Shown here: positions 17,474 to 26,481 of the stretch, piece by piece
Layout: every line of letters begins with the position of its first letter
Position numbering within the stretch: position 1 is the stretch's first letter
Source of the DNA: JALZKA01 sp963717635
GTDB lineage: Bacteria > Actinomycetota > Thermoleophilia > Solirubrobacterales > 70-9
DNA: 64,000 nucleotides
NCBI GenBank assembly: GCA_963717635.1
Contig: OY970347.1
Location: 1,612,001 to 1,676,000 of the forward strand
Direction of reading: 5' to 3'
Notes under the pieces: model-generated
Database searches by the model: none
What the model was told of the DNA's origin: nothing
The model's input: the letters and a program-made list of their open reading frames with translations, nothing else
Program-made: the position numbers and the translations under genes

Positions 17474-18658
17474 ATGGAGACACGCAGAGAGACCCGGCGA
17501 AGGCTCCACGTCGTCACGCTCGTCGACACCCTGGGGCTGATCGGCGGCGGCGGCGAGCGACTTGCGCGGGAGATCGCAATGCGCCTCGACCGCGAGCGCT
17601 TCCAGCGCACCCTGTGCGTGACCCGCTGGGGCGCAGAGCGTGCGCGGGATCCCGCCGCCAAGCCTGTGCTCGACGAGCTACGAGAGGCGGGGGTGCACTT
17701 TCTCGGTTTGCCCCGGGAACGACCGTTCGACGTCTTTTCCTGGCGCCCGCTCGTCAGGCTGATTCGACGCGGGAAAGTCGACATCGTCCATTCTCACAAG
17801 TTCGGTTCGAACGCATGGGCGGCCGCGCTGCGACCCGTGACCGGAACCCCGGTTCTGATCGCTCACGAGCACACCTGGTCGTTCCAGGGACAGCCGGTCC
17901 GCAAGTTCCTCGACCGCCACCTCGTCGCAAGAGCCGCCGACGTGATCCTGACCGTCTCGACCGAGGATCGCCGCCGGATGATCGAGATCGAGGGGATCTC
18001 CCCCGAGACGCTTCTCTTCGTCCCGAACGGCATCTCTGCGCCTGCGCATGCGAGCAGGCGCGACCTGCGTGCCGAGCTGGGCATCCCCCCCTCCGCGCCG
18101 GTGGTCGGCACAGTATGCGCCCTGCGCCCGCAGAAGGCGGTGGATGTCCTGATTCGCGCCGCCGCGCGCCTGCGAGAGTCCATTCCCGAGCTGCGCGTGC
18201 TCATCGTCGGCGATGGCGAGGAACGCGCGGCGCTCGAGCGTCTCGTCGCCGAGTCCGGGCTGAGCGGGACAGTGACGCTCCTGGGTCAGCGCTCGGACGT
18301 TCCGGATCTGCTCAATACCCTCGACATTGCAGTGTGCTGCTCCGACTTCGAGGGCACCCCGCTCTCGGTCCTGGAATACATGGAGGCAGCACTGCCGGTG
18401 GTGGCAACGCGTGTCGGCGGGGTGCCGGACCTGATCGAGCCTGGGGTGCATGGCCTCCTGGTGCGGCCCCAGGACCCAGACGGGCTGGGAGACGCGATCG
18501 CGGCGCTGATCGCCGACGGCGAACGCCGGGCGAAAATGGGCCTACGGGCCCGTGAGCGGCGTCGAAGCGAGTTCGACATCTCGACCATGGTCGCCACGGT
18601 CGAAGGCCTCTACGAGCGGCTCGCGGCCTCGCGCATCAGCGATCGCGCGGGTGCCTAG
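17474..18658 (+). CDS. Glycosyltransferase family 4
   Basis: This GT4/GT-B glycosyltransferase of about 394 aa transfers a sugar from a nucleotide donor in the cytoplasm. The GGGGERLAREIAMRLD opening and the (I/V)VHSHKFGSNAWAA segment are of the GT4 type. GTVCALRPQKAVDVLIRAAA and the donor-site EX7E region FEGTPLSVLEYMEAALPVVATRVGG then complete the usual GT4 fold. An in-frame extension reaches 17291 but overlaps the CelD gene, so I take ATG 17474 (or GTG 17468). It follows that gene by 17 bp. The donor is unknown. Confidence 0.88.
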   Translation: METRRETRRRLHVVTLVDTLGLIGGGGERLAREIAMRLDRERFQRTLCVTRWGAERARDPAAKPVLDELREAGVHFLGLPRERPFDVFSWRPLVRLIRRGKVDIVHSHKFGSNAWAAALRPVTGTPVLIAHEHTWSFQGQPVRKFLDRHLVARAADVILTVSTEDRRRMIEIEGISPETLLFVPNGISAPAHASRRDLRAELGIPPSAPVVGTVCALRPQKAVDVLIRAAARLRESIPELRVLIVGDGEERAALERLVAESGLSGTVTLLGQRSDVPDLLNTLDIAVCCSDFEGTPLSVLEYMEAALPVVATRVGGVPDLIEPGVHGLLVRPQDPDGLGDAIAALIADGERRAKMGLRARERRRSEFDISTMVATVEGLYERLAASRISDRAGA

Positions 18659-19376
18659 GATCCGCGGCTGCGATCCGTTGCTCCATCTCGCTGCGGAGGT
18701 TCCCGGCGAGTCCCTGTAGCTGCTCGGTGATCAGGCGCTGTTGCTCCTCCATTGCGCGCGCGGTTTCCCGCTCGACCCGCGACATGATCCGCTTCTCGAT
18801 GCTTTCGGCAAGCCGGTCCTCGATTTTCTCGGCAACCGCCTTCTCGAGCTTCGACCGCCGGTCTGCGCTCTTGCGATCCAGCTCTTCCGCCAGCTTCTCG
18901 AGCTTGGCGCCCGCTTCCGCCGACGCCCGACCGGCGGACGCGCGCGCGCGCTTGGCCTCCTCCTTGATGGCCTCCAAGACCGCGGTCGATTCGGATCTGG
19001 CCTCGCTCGCGTGCCTCGTCAGCTCCTCTACCCGAGACCCGAGGCCGGCTGCGACGGTCTGCTGCTGGCCGGCCGCCTGATCGCTGAGCTGCGCCGCTTC
19101 CGCCCGGAGCTCGGCCCTGATCTCGGCTCGGGCCTGATCCAAGGCCGGTGCCATCTGGCTCTCGACCATCGTTTCGAGTGCACCCAGGAGCTCACGCGCA
19201 GCCACCGCCTGGTCGGCCTGATGGATCTGTGCGAGCGCGGCCGTCCGCGCGACGTCGGCCTCCTCGCCTGTCCGGCGAGCCTCGTGCAGCTGACTATCCA
19301 TTGCGGTGATTCCTCGCCATACCCTCTGGCGGGGATCGTAGTCGGCGCCTAGTCGCAGGGCCTCGCGGGCGTGCAT
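18636..19376 (-). CDS. Long coiled-coil protein of unknown function
   Basis: This protein of about 246 aa is almost entirely alpha-helical. Heptads run through most of it (for example KLEKLAEELDRKSADRRSKL and RVEETARAMEE-like stretches). The N-terminus LGADYDPRQRVWRGI precedes MDSQLHEARR. Two starts are possible: ATG at 19376, which leaves only 29 bp to the divergent gene, and ATG at 19301. It may scaffold the polysaccharide machinery or cell poles, but there is no direct evidence. Its last ~23 bp overlap the convergent glycosyltransferase. No family is recognised. Confidence 0.6.
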   Translation of the reverse strand: MHAREALRLGADYDPRQRVWRGITAMDSQLHEARRTGEEADVARTAALAQIHQADQAVAARELLGALETMVESQMAPALDQARAEIRAELRAEAAQLSDQAAGQQQTVAAGLGSRVEELTRHASEARSESTAVLEAIKEEAKRARASAGRASAEAGAKLEKLAEELDRKSADRRSKLEKAVAEKIEDRLAESIEKRIMSRVERETARAMEEQQRLITEQLQGLAGNLRSEMEQRIAAADPRHPRDR

Positions 19377-19405
19377 CCGGGCAATAGAATCACCAGGCTT
19401 TCCGT

Positions 19406-19795
19406 ATGGACGAGACCCCAACCAGATCAGGCGATGACCGCCAAGCGTCCGCCTCCGAGCTTGATCGCGCGATGGCGGAGGTTCGGCTACTTCGGGATGA
19501 GACCGAGGAGAAAGCCGCCGAGCTCGAGCGGGCGCTGGAGCGACTACACAGGCTGACCACGCGGGCTGAGGGTCGAGTGATCCGGCCCGCAATCACCAAT
19601 GCTGATCTCCCGAGCCTGCCTTCGGCCACCGATGGGCCGACGATCCGACCGCCGGATGAGGAGCTGATGCTCAGGGTGGCGCAGATGGCTCTGGCCGGTC
19701 GCAACCGGCGGGAAATCACCGCGGCGCTCCGGAAGACCTATGGCATCGACGATCCCAAAGCGATTCTCGATCGGGTGCTGGGATCGTCCGTCTGA
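19406..19795 (+). CDS. Small coiled-coil protein with the shared C-terminal module
   Basis: This 129-aa protein starts with a short coiled coil (about residues 15-52). A disordered, Pro/Ser-containing linker leads to the terminal module (about 85-126): VAQMALAGRNRREITAALRK then YGIDDPKAILDRVL. This matches the end of the 209-aa protein at 5863 over about 40 residues (QxAxxGxxRxEIxxxLRxxxGxxDPxxxxDRxL). The conserved pattern suggests a small helical interaction domain. It is divergent from the coiled-coil protein at 18636 and about 108 bp before the Wzz/kinase gene. Confidence 0.65.
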   Translation: MDETPTRSGDDRQASASELDRAMAEVRLLRDETEEKAAELERALERLHRLTTRAEGRVIRPAITNADLPSLPSATDGPTIRPPDEELMLRVAQMALAGRNRREITAALRKTYGIDDPKAILDRVLGSSV

Positions 19796-19903
19796 GCAAG
19801 CTGCCGTGCCCGATCAGGTTTCCCGTGGGATGCATCTGTCGTCGTCGAGCGCCGTGCATACGGTCGGGTACCGACTCGGCATAATGTCCGCGACCGAGCG
19901 GGA

Positions 19904-21475
19904 ATGCCCTTGACCAAGATCAACAGGACCGAAACGGATTGGCTGCAGCCTCCGGCCGAGCACCGCGGGTTGCGGGCATATCTCGACGTCGTCCGCGAAC
20001 GAATATTGCTCGTCGTGCTCGCGGTCCTCATCACAACCGCGGTAGCCATCGTCTACGTAGCCACCGCGGAGAAGGTCTACCAGGCGGAAGTCGAGATTCG
20101 CCTCGATCCTGTTTCCGACCAAGATGGCGCACTCGTCGGCCTGGGTCTCATCACCCAGTCGAGCGACCCTCAACGCGCGGTTCAGACAGCCGTGACCCTG
20201 ATCGAGAGCCGGGCGGCTGCCGAGATAGCGGCGGAAGAGCTTGGCCTGGACCGGCAACCCGAGTCAGTCCTGCGCGATATCGACGCGGACCCGGTCGCAG
20301 AAAGCGACATCATCAGCGTGACCGCAGAGGCCTCGACCGCCGATGACGCGGCGGCGCTGGCAAATGCCTTTGCCGAGGCAGCGATCCGGCATCGCAGCGA
20401 TGTGCTCCACGAGAACCTCGACGATCGGATTCGCACGCTTGAGACGCAGGCCGATACCAGCGTGTCGGAGACCGAACAGGCATTGCTGCTTGACCAGATC
20501 AGCCTTCTCAGGGGCCTGCGAAGCACGAATGACCCCACTCTCGAGCTGGTCGAAGCGGCAAACCCTCCGAACGGCCCGGCCTCACCCAAACGCACGGCGA
20601 GCATCGCCGGCGGGCTCCTCGCCGGCCTCCTGCTCGGGATCGGCGCCGCGTTCGCCCTCCATGCGTTCGATCCCCGGCTGCGGCGCGAGCAGCAGCTCCG
20701 AGAGCGCTACGGGCTTCCGATCCTGGCCCGGATCCCCCGGGAGACGGGCCGAAGGCGACAAAGGAGGCTCCCACTGACGAGGGAGGACCTTTCGAACGCT
20801 GCTGTGGAGGCGTACCGCATGTTGAGGGCGATTCTCGCCCGGTCCCTGAGTCGGGGCGGGCAGGCCGCCTCGATCCTCGTGACCAGTGCCGGCCCGTCCG
20901 AGGGGAAAACGACAACGGCGATCAACCTCGCGACATCCCTTGCCGTCGCCGGCCACCGGGTGATCCTGATCGAAGCGGATCTACGCCGACCCATGATCGC
21001 GGAAGCGGTTGGCGTCAAGGCGAACCACGGGATCATCAAGGTCTTGATCGAGGAAGCGACCCTTCGCGAGAGCCTGATCCCACTCCCCGGCGAGCCGAAT
21101 GTCCAGCTGCTGGTCGCAGAGCAGGACGTCGCCTGGGGCAGCGACCTGCTTTCCCTGCAGGTCGGCGAGCGCCTGATCGCGCACGCGAAGCAGCTTGCCG
21201 ACTACGTGATCATCGACTCGCCGCCCCTGGCGACGGTCGTCGATGCGCTGCCGCTGGCCAGAGCCGTGGACGACGTGTTGCTCGTTGCGCGCATCGGGGT
21301 CAGTCGCACCGATGGCATCCAAAAGCTGGCCGAGATCCTCGCCGATGCCGGTATCAAACCGACCGGGTTTGCGGTGCTCGGGACACCTGTCGAGGCAGGC
21401 GGGGGCTACTACACAGACCAGCGCCGAGCAGTCACGGAGCGGCCCGCGGCCGTCGCGCGCGCCTGGCCTGAATAG
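19904..21475 (+). CDS. Wzz-like chain-length regulator fused to tyrosine kinase (BY-kinase)
   Basis: This 523-aa protein controls capsule or exopolysaccharide polymerisation. The N-terminal Wzz domain lies between two membrane helices (about residues 33-53 and 232-251). The kinase domain has Walker A SAGPSEGKTTT (328-338), Walker A' ILIEADLRRP (354-363) and Walker B YVIIDSPP (434-441). The C-terminus has only a small tyrosine pair (GGGYYTDQ) instead of a long Tyr cluster. This single-chain form (Wzc-type) acts at the membrane. It heads a run with a sulfotransferase, a Wzy and a Wzx. Confidence 0.92.
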   Translation: MPLTKINRTETDWLQPPAEHRGLRAYLDVVRERILLVVLAVLITTAVAIVYVATAEKVYQAEVEIRLDPVSDQDGALVGLGLITQSSDPQRAVQTAVTLIESRAAAEIAAEELGLDRQPESVLRDIDADPVAESDIISVTAEASTADDAAALANAFAEAAIRHRSDVLHENLDDRIRTLETQADTSVSETEQALLLDQISLLRGLRSTNDPTLELVEAANPPNGPASPKRTASIAGGLLAGLLLGIGAAFALHAFDPRLRREQQLRERYGLPILARIPRETGRRRQRRLPLTREDLSNAAVEAYRMLRAILARSLSRGGQAASILVTSAGPSEGKTTTAINLATSLAVAGHRVILIEADLRRPMIAEAVGVKANHGIIKVLIEEATLRESLIPLPGEPNVQLLVAEQDVAWGSDLLSLQVGERLIAHAKQLADYVIIDSPPLATVVDALPLARAVDDVLLVARIGVSRTDGIQKLAEILADAGIKPTGFAVLGTPVEAGGGYYTDQRRAVTERPAAVARAWPE

Positions 21476-21482
21476 GCAACGC

Positions 21483-22355
21483 GTGGTCGCCGACGGGACA
21501 GGCGGCAGCCGGCTGATCTTCATTGGCGGGGTACACCGAAGTGGTACCTCGCTGCTTCACCGGCTCCTCAGCTCACATCCGAGCTTCAGCGGGTTCGCAG
21601 ACACGGGCGTGCCCGAGGATGAGGGGCAGCACTTGCAGGACGTGTACCCGACCGCCAAGTCGCTGGGAGGCCCCGGCGGGTTCGGCTTCAACGACGCGTC
21701 CTTCATGGACGAAAGCCACCCGCTGGCTACCCCTGCGAACGCGCGGCGACTGCTCGAATGCTGGAAGCCCTACTGGGACCTGGACGCGCCGTATCTGCTG
21801 GAGAAGTCGCCTCCGAATCTGGTCCGAACGAGATTCTTCCAGGCGCTGTTTCCGGACTGCCGGTTCGTGATCGCCGTCCGTCACCCCGTTGCAGTCGCAT
21901 ACGCCACCCGCAAGTGGAGCCGGACGAGGATCCCGGGGCTGATTCAGCACACGCTTCGCTGCTATCAGCGGTTCGTCGAAGACGCCCCCTACCTGAAACG
22001 GGTCTACGTGATCCGCTACGAGGCGTTCGTCGAGGACTCCGCCGCCGAGGTCGGACGGTTGCTCGAATGGCTCGAGGCCGAGCCACGCACGATCGACGAG
22101 GTCTCCATCCGCCCGGGGTTGAACGAGCGCTACTTTGCGAAATGGGAGCGCGACCGCGGATCCCAGATCAAGCGGCTCGTCGGCGAGACGAGGGGCCTGC
22201 GGTCACTGCTGCCGGCGCTCGAAGCCGAGGCCAATGCGCTCGGATACAGCGTTGAGCGGCCGGAGGAACTGCAGCCCGTCCGGCTCCCCCACGAGCGCGG
22301 CTCGTCCGGAGGCAAGGGCGAGGTGCCGGCCGCATCCCGTGCGCAAGGCCGGTGA
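21483..22355 (+). CDS. Sulfotransferase (Sulfotransfer_3-like)
   Basis: This PAPS-dependent sulfotransferase-like enzyme of about 290 aa has the 5'-phosphosulfate loop FIGGVHRSGTSLLHRLLSSH, and a 3'-phosphate region FVIAVRHPVAVAYATRKWSR. It would transfer sulfate from PAPS to a hydroxyl or amino group of a sugar. Start GTG at 21483, 7 bp after the Wzz/kinase stop; the long in-frame extension back to 21243 overlaps that gene and is a shadow. It overlaps the next gene by 4 bp (GTGA). Its position inside the wzz-wzy-wzx run argues that the exported glycan is sulfated. Confidence 0.85.
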   Translation: MVADGTGGSRLIFIGGVHRSGTSLLHRLLSSHPSFSGFADTGVPEDEGQHLQDVYPTAKSLGGPGGFGFNDASFMDESHPLATPANARRLLECWKPYWDLDAPYLLEKSPPNLVRTRFFQALFPDCRFVIAVRHPVAVAYATRKWSRTRIPGLIQHTLRCYQRFVEDAPYLKRVYVIRYEAFVEDSAAEVGRLLEWLEAEPRTIDEVSIRPGLNERYFAKWERDRGSQIKRLVGETRGLRSLLPALEAEANALGYSVERPEELQPVRLPHERGSSGGKGEVPAASRAQGR

Positions 22356-23764
22356 GCGGATTGGGAACCGCGATCCGCTTACAGGACAACGGCCTCGGGG
22401 CGCTGGGCATGGTCGGGCTTCTCGCCGCCGCCACGGGACTGCTGGCCGGCATCAAGCCCGTCTGGGCGGTCGCCGCGATGCTGGGAGTGATCTTCATCGT
22501 CGTCGTCCTGCTCAGTTTGACCGCGGGCCTGGTCCTCTTCATCACGCTCACGTTCCTCGAGGCATCGCCCCTCTGGATCCAGGGGTTCAGCGTCACCAAA
22601 GCAGCCGGGGTGATGCTCGTGCTCGGGATGCTCGCGAGGGTCACAATCCACCAGGGTCGACCGGAAGGCCGGATGTTCCTGTCCGCTTACCCCGCGGCCT
22701 CCTATGCCCTTGCGCTCGTCGCCGGCTGGGCTGCGCTCAGCGTGCTCTGGGCCGAGGACTCCGCGGCGGCGTACGACTCCCTGTACCGGTGGGCGCTCGT
22801 CCTGTCTCTCTTTCTGATCGTGTTCAGCGCCGTGCGAAGCCGCCGCGAGGCGCTCCTGGTGCTCGGCGCCTTCGTCGCCGGAACGGCGTTGACCGCGGCC
22901 TACGGATTGGTCGCAAGTCCGGACTTCGACGACTCGGGGCGACTGGGCAGCACGGTCGGGGACTCGAACGTGTTCGCGGGCGTCCTCATCGCGGGCATGG
23001 TGCTCGGCTTGGCCACTCGGTTCGCAAGGCTGGACGCGCCCGGGATCCGCGCCGCGGGCGCCGCCACCGCGGGGCTCTGCTTCGTCGCCTTCCTGTTCAC
23101 GGGCTCGCGCGGCGGTGTGATCGCCCTGGCGGTCGTGCTCCTCGCCAGTGTGGCCGCGGCCGGCCGCGGCCGGCGCGGCCTCGCCATGCTGGGCGTGATC
23201 ACGGTCGGTGCGCTGGGCGTGGCGTACTTCACGACATACGCCCCGCCGGACATCCAAGAGCGCATCGTGAACGCCAGCCAGGGCCAGGTGGGTGAGAGCG
23301 AGGCGCGCCCCACGTTGTGGAGGATCGGATGGCGAATGGTCGAGGACGAGCCGTTGGTCGGCGTCGGGGCCGGCAACTTCGAGCCACGATCGGTGGACTA
23401 TCTGCTGGAGGAGCCGGGGGCACTCACCAGAACCGACCGGATCATCGACGACCCGACCGTCGCCCACAACGCGTACCTGCAGGTCCAGGCGGAGCTCGGC
23501 GTGGTCGGACTCGGGCTCTTCTTAGGCATCCTCGGATTCTCCCTGCGAGCCACCGTCCTCGCCGCACGTGAATCGGCGCGCGCCGGCGATCGTGAGCTTC
23601 GGGTCCTTGCGCTTGGGCTCGCGCTCGCTCTGGTCGGTTTCCTGGTCGTCAACCTCTTCATCTCGGAGATCTTCAACAAGCAGCTGTGGCTGCTGCTCGC
23701 CCTGGGCCCGGCTCTGCTTGCCGTCGTGCGCGAGAGCCACGGTGCGGTTGATCGAACCGCCTGA
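22352..23764 (+). CDS. O-antigen polymerase/ligase-like membrane protein (Wzy)
   Basis: This 470-aa protein has about 11 membrane helices. Its large external loop carries the Wzy_C hallmarks: FTGSRGGVIALAVVL, then EARPTLWRIGWRMVEDEPLVG with VGAGNFEP, and VAHNAYLQVQAELGVVG. Such proteins polymerise repeat units exported by a Wzx flippase. The GTG start overlaps the sulfotransferase stop (GTGA), and the next ORF begins inside its 3' end. It lies in a wzz-sulfotransferase-wzy-wzx order. Confidence 0.85.
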   Translation: MSGLGTAIRLQDNGLGALGMVGLLAAATGLLAGIKPVWAVAAMLGVIFIVVVLLSLTAGLVLFITLTFLEASPLWIQGFSVTKAAGVMLVLGMLARVTIHQGRPEGRMFLSAYPAASYALALVAGWAALSVLWAEDSAAAYDSLYRWALVLSLFLIVFSAVRSRREALLVLGAFVAGTALTAAYGLVASPDFDDSGRLGSTVGDSNVFAGVLIAGMVLGLATRFARLDAPGIRAAGAATAGLCFVAFLFTGSRGGVIALAVVLLASVAAAGRGRRGLAMLGVITVGALGVAYFTTYAPPDIQERIVNASQGQVGESEARPTLWRIGWRMVEDEPLVGVGAGNFEPRSVDYLLEEPGALTRTDRIIDDPTVAHNAYLQVQAELGVVGLGLFLGILGFSLRATVLAARESARAGDRELRVLALGLALALVGFLVVNLFISEIFNKQLWLLLALGPALLAVVRESHGAVDRTA

Positions 23765-25250
23765 ACCGGAGGCGATCCGGGGCGACACGGTCCGTCGCAA
23801 CGCCGGGTTCGCGTTGGCGGCGCAGCTGGGGACGGCCGTCTTCACGGCCGCACTGACCGTCTACCTGGTCCGCGCGCTCGGCCCCGAAGAATTCGGCCTG
23901 TTCTCGCTTGCGTTGAGCGTGGTCGCGGTGCTGCTGATCCCCTCGGACCTGGGCGTGTCCCACTCGGCCGGGAGATTTCTGGCCGAGCGCTTCGGCGACC
24001 GCGCAGCCGCGATCGCAATCCTCGGTATGACGCTGCGGCTGAGGATCATCTCCGCGACCCTGATCGCGAGCGCGCTGTTCGCCCTCGCCGGACCGATCGC
24101 GAACGCGTACGGCACGCCGGAGCTCGAGTGGCCGCTGCGCGGCGTCGCGATCGCCCTTTTCGGGCAGAGCGTCATGCATTTCACCCGCATGGTGTTCGTC
24201 GCACTCCGCCGGACTGCCTCGGGCTTCACGCTCGTGATCTCCGAGTCGAGCGTTGAGTTCACCGCGACCGTTGCACTGGTCGCCCTCAGCGGAGGCGCGA
24301 CGGCCGCCGCGTTCGGGCGGGGGATCGGCTACCTGTTCGGCGCCGTGCTCGGAGTCGCGCTTTTGGCGCGGCTGATCGGGGCATCGCCGCTGCGGCGCAC
24401 CGGCCGCAGCCCGGTCGCGAGACGCGAGTTCATGAGCTACGCCGGGGTCATGCTCATCGTCAACGGGATCTTCGCCGTGTTCAGCCAGGTCGACGTCCTG
24501 CTGATCGGGGCCCTCCTCGGGCCGAGCGCGGTCGGCCTGTTCAGCGCGCCGGTGCGGTTGCTGATGTTCGTCCAGTATCCGGCCATCGCTTTGGCGCAGG
24601 CCGTGGCCCCGAGGATGGCGCAGCTCGGGGACGAGCGACCTCCAGTGGAGCCGCTGGAGCGCGCGATTCGTTACATCACCCTGTTTCAAATGGCCCTCGC
24701 GGCGTTCATCGCCGTCTGGGCGGAACCGATCGTCCAACTCATGCTTGGCGCCGAGTTCGAGGAATCGACCGACGTCCTGCGGGCGATGTCGCTGTTCGTC
24801 GTCATGAGGGGTCTCAGCCCGGTGCTGGCGCTCGCTCTCAACTACGTCGGCGAGGCCCGACGCCGGATCCCATTCGGCATCGCCGCCGTCGCGATCAACA
24901 TCGTGCTCGATCTGGTCTTGATCCCCGAGATCGGGATCGTCGGGGGCGCGGTCGGCGCCACGGTGGGATTCGCGGTCTACATGGCGGCGCACGTCTGGCT
25001 CGCGCGACGACTACTCGGGCTCCGGCTCGCTCCCCTTGGGCGAACCTTCCTCCGCACCCTGATCGCGGCCGGGGCCATGGCCGGGGTACTCGTGGCCGTC
25101 GGCGGCACGGATCCGGGGGCTGTGAGCTGGATCATCGCGCCGGTCGCCGCCGCAGCGACCTATCTCGGCGCACTGCGGCTACTGGGCGAGGTCTCCGGCG
25201 CGGAGCTGCGCGGCGCGGTGACCCGGCCGTTGCAGCGCTTGCGCAGGTGA
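23742..25250 (+). CDS. Wzx-like polysaccharide flippase (MATE/MurJ superfamily)
   Basis: This membrane protein of about 502 aa has roughly 14 helices and belongs to the MOP superfamily of lipid-linked glycan flippases (RfbX/Wzx type). An N-terminal RNAGFALAAQLGTAVFTAAL helix and SQVDVLLIGALLGPSAVG are typical. I choose GTG 23742, which overlaps the wzy stop by 23 bp; an in-frame upstream extension lies in wzy. It should translocate undecaprenyl-linked repeats across the membrane. It is the last co-directional gene before the inverted-repeat-bounded segment. Confidence 0.85.
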   Translation: MRLIEPPEPEAIRGDTVRRNAGFALAAQLGTAVFTAALTVYLVRALGPEEFGLFSLALSVVAVLLIPSDLGVSHSAGRFLAERFGDRAAAIAILGMTLRLRIISATLIASALFALAGPIANAYGTPELEWPLRGVAIALFGQSVMHFTRMVFVALRRTASGFTLVISESSVEFTATVALVALSGGATAAAFGRGIGYLFGAVLGVALLARLIGASPLRRTGRSPVARREFMSYAGVMLIVNGIFAVFSQVDVLLIGALLGPSAVGLFSAPVRLLMFVQYPAIALAQAVAPRMAQLGDERPPVEPLERAIRYITLFQMALAAFIAVWAEPIVQLMLGAEFEESTDVLRAMSLFVVMRGLSPVLALALNYVGEARRRIPFGIAAVAINIVLDLVLIPEIGIVGGAVGATVGFAVYMAAHVWLARRLLGLRLAPLGRTFLRTLIAAGAMAGVLVAVGGTDPGAVSWIIAPVAAAATYLGALRLLGEVSGAELRGAVTRPLQRLRR

Positions 25251-25272
25251 CCCCCGGGCCGGCTTGGCGACG

Positions 25273-26481
25273 CTAGCGCCCGACGGCGGCTACGCGTACG
25301 TTGTCGATCCCGACCTCGCAGCCGTCAGGCGGCGGGCACACGTAGCTGGGGTCGTGGTAGATCCCGGTCCGCAGGTGAGAGGGGATCGCAGCGCCCTCGG
25401 CAAGCCCGTCGGATGTGGTGCCCGCGATCTCGCGCTTCAGCGTCGCGGTCTCGATCACCGGCGACCGCTCGCCCGCGTCGGTCGCGTCACCGTCACCGTT
25501 GAGGTCCGCGTAGATCTTGATCTTGCCCTTGCTCGGGTCGGCTGAGTAGGTGATGTCGAACGCGAACCGCGTCCAGACGCCCTTGCGGGCGGGCGCCGAC
25601 CAGAGCGCGCGGCCGCTGCTCGAGCCGTAAAGCGAACCGGACTGGCGCAGATGCCAGCCGTTCGAGAAGGCGTCGAGCTCGAGCGCCGGGGTGCCGGCCT
25701 GGCCGTCGGCCGGCGCGGTCTGCTTCATCTGCATCACGGCCTGCCAGCGCGACTGCGAGAGGTCCATGCTCGAGCCGAGCCTGACCGAGATGAAGGTGAT
25801 CCGCCGACTGCCGGGGTGGTAGAGGGTTGTGGGACTGGTGCTGCGGCTGTTCTTGCCGAGCTCGCAGCGCTCGCCCGACGAGTCGTCGCCGTCGAGGACG
25901 GTGACCCGGCGGAAGAACGCATCGGCCGGCTCGGAGGCAACTCGTTGGGGATCGCCCCCCTCCTCGTGCTGCACGCGCGAATCGTCCGCGCATGCGAGGT
26001 CGCGCCAGACCCGGCGCGCGCTCCCGACCGTGCTCGAGTCCCTGAATATGACGCGGCAATCCTCAGAGGACAGCGCTTCGGGCGCTGGATTACACCTGCG
26101 AGGCCTAAGCACCCGCTCGCAGCCGCGCACCCTGTCCCTGGCATCGACACGGGCCGTATCCCAGCCGCCACCGCATGCCACGCGGTCGCGCTTCCCGTCC
26201 CGTGCCCAGATGCGGTCGTTGCCCGGTCCGCCGCGCAGAAGATCGCGATGCGGCCCCCCGCGCAGTCGATCCCGGCCACCCCTACCATCGAGGACGTCGG
26301 AGCCCTTGCCCCCCGCGATCCTGTCGGCGTGCCGGCAGCCCACCAGGCGGTCGTCCGCGGGCGTGCCGCGCAGGTTGCCGCATGATCGGGCGCTCGCGTC
26401 GGGCGCGGAGGCGAGGAGCCCCGCAAGGACGAGCGTTGCGACCAGAACGGCGGGGTTGCGCTGGGATCGGGGGAGGCGCAT
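25273..26481 (-). CDS. Secreted heparin-lyase-like protein with RTX-like N-terminal repeats
   Basis: This protein of about 402 aa has a signal peptide (LVATLVLAGLLASAPDASA). Several short Gly/Asp-rich motifs follow (GTPADDRLVG, GGKGSDVLDGRGGRDRLRGG, GGPGNDRIWA), resembling RTX/hemolysin-type calcium-binding repeats. After a linker, the C-terminal ~200 residues resemble the Polysaccharide_lyase (PF14099, heparin lyase I-like) beta-jelly roll: CELGKNSRS, RRITFISVRLGS, QMKQTAPADG, KGVWTRFAFDITYS and DNVRV. Its C-terminal 509 bp are an inverted copy of part of the gene at 32003. Lyase activity is inferred from fold only. Confidence 0.75.
   Translation of the reverse strand: MRLPRSQRNPAVLVATLVLAGLLASAPDASARSCGNLRGTPADDRLVGCRHADRIAGGKGSDVLDGRGGRDRLRGGPHRDLLRGGPGNDRIWARDGKRDRVACGGGWDTARVDARDRVRGCERVLRPRRCNPAPEALSSEDCRVIFRDSSTVGSARRVWRDLACADDSRVQHEEGGDPQRVASEPADAFFRRVTVLDGDDSSGERCELGKNSRSTSPTTLYHPGSRRITFISVRLGSSMDLSQSRWQAVMQMKQTAPADGQAGTPALELDAFSNGWHLRQSGSLYGSSSGRALWSAPARKGVWTRFAFDITYSADPSKGKIKIYADLNGDGDATDAGERSPVIETATLKREIAGTTSDGLAEGAAIPSHLRTGIYHDPSYVCPPPDGCEVGIDNVRVAAVGR
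25298..25806 (-). repeat. 509-bp inverted repeat, left copy
   Basis: This block matches 32804-33312 in inverted orientation. Compared line by line by eye, I saw no mismatch over 509 bp, although the surrounding genes differ. Beyond the block, partial similarity continues for about 90 bp with scattered differences. It encodes the C-terminal domain of the heparin-lyase-like protein. Such long identity between two genes that differ upstream implies recent duplication or gene conversion. Confidence 0.9.
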
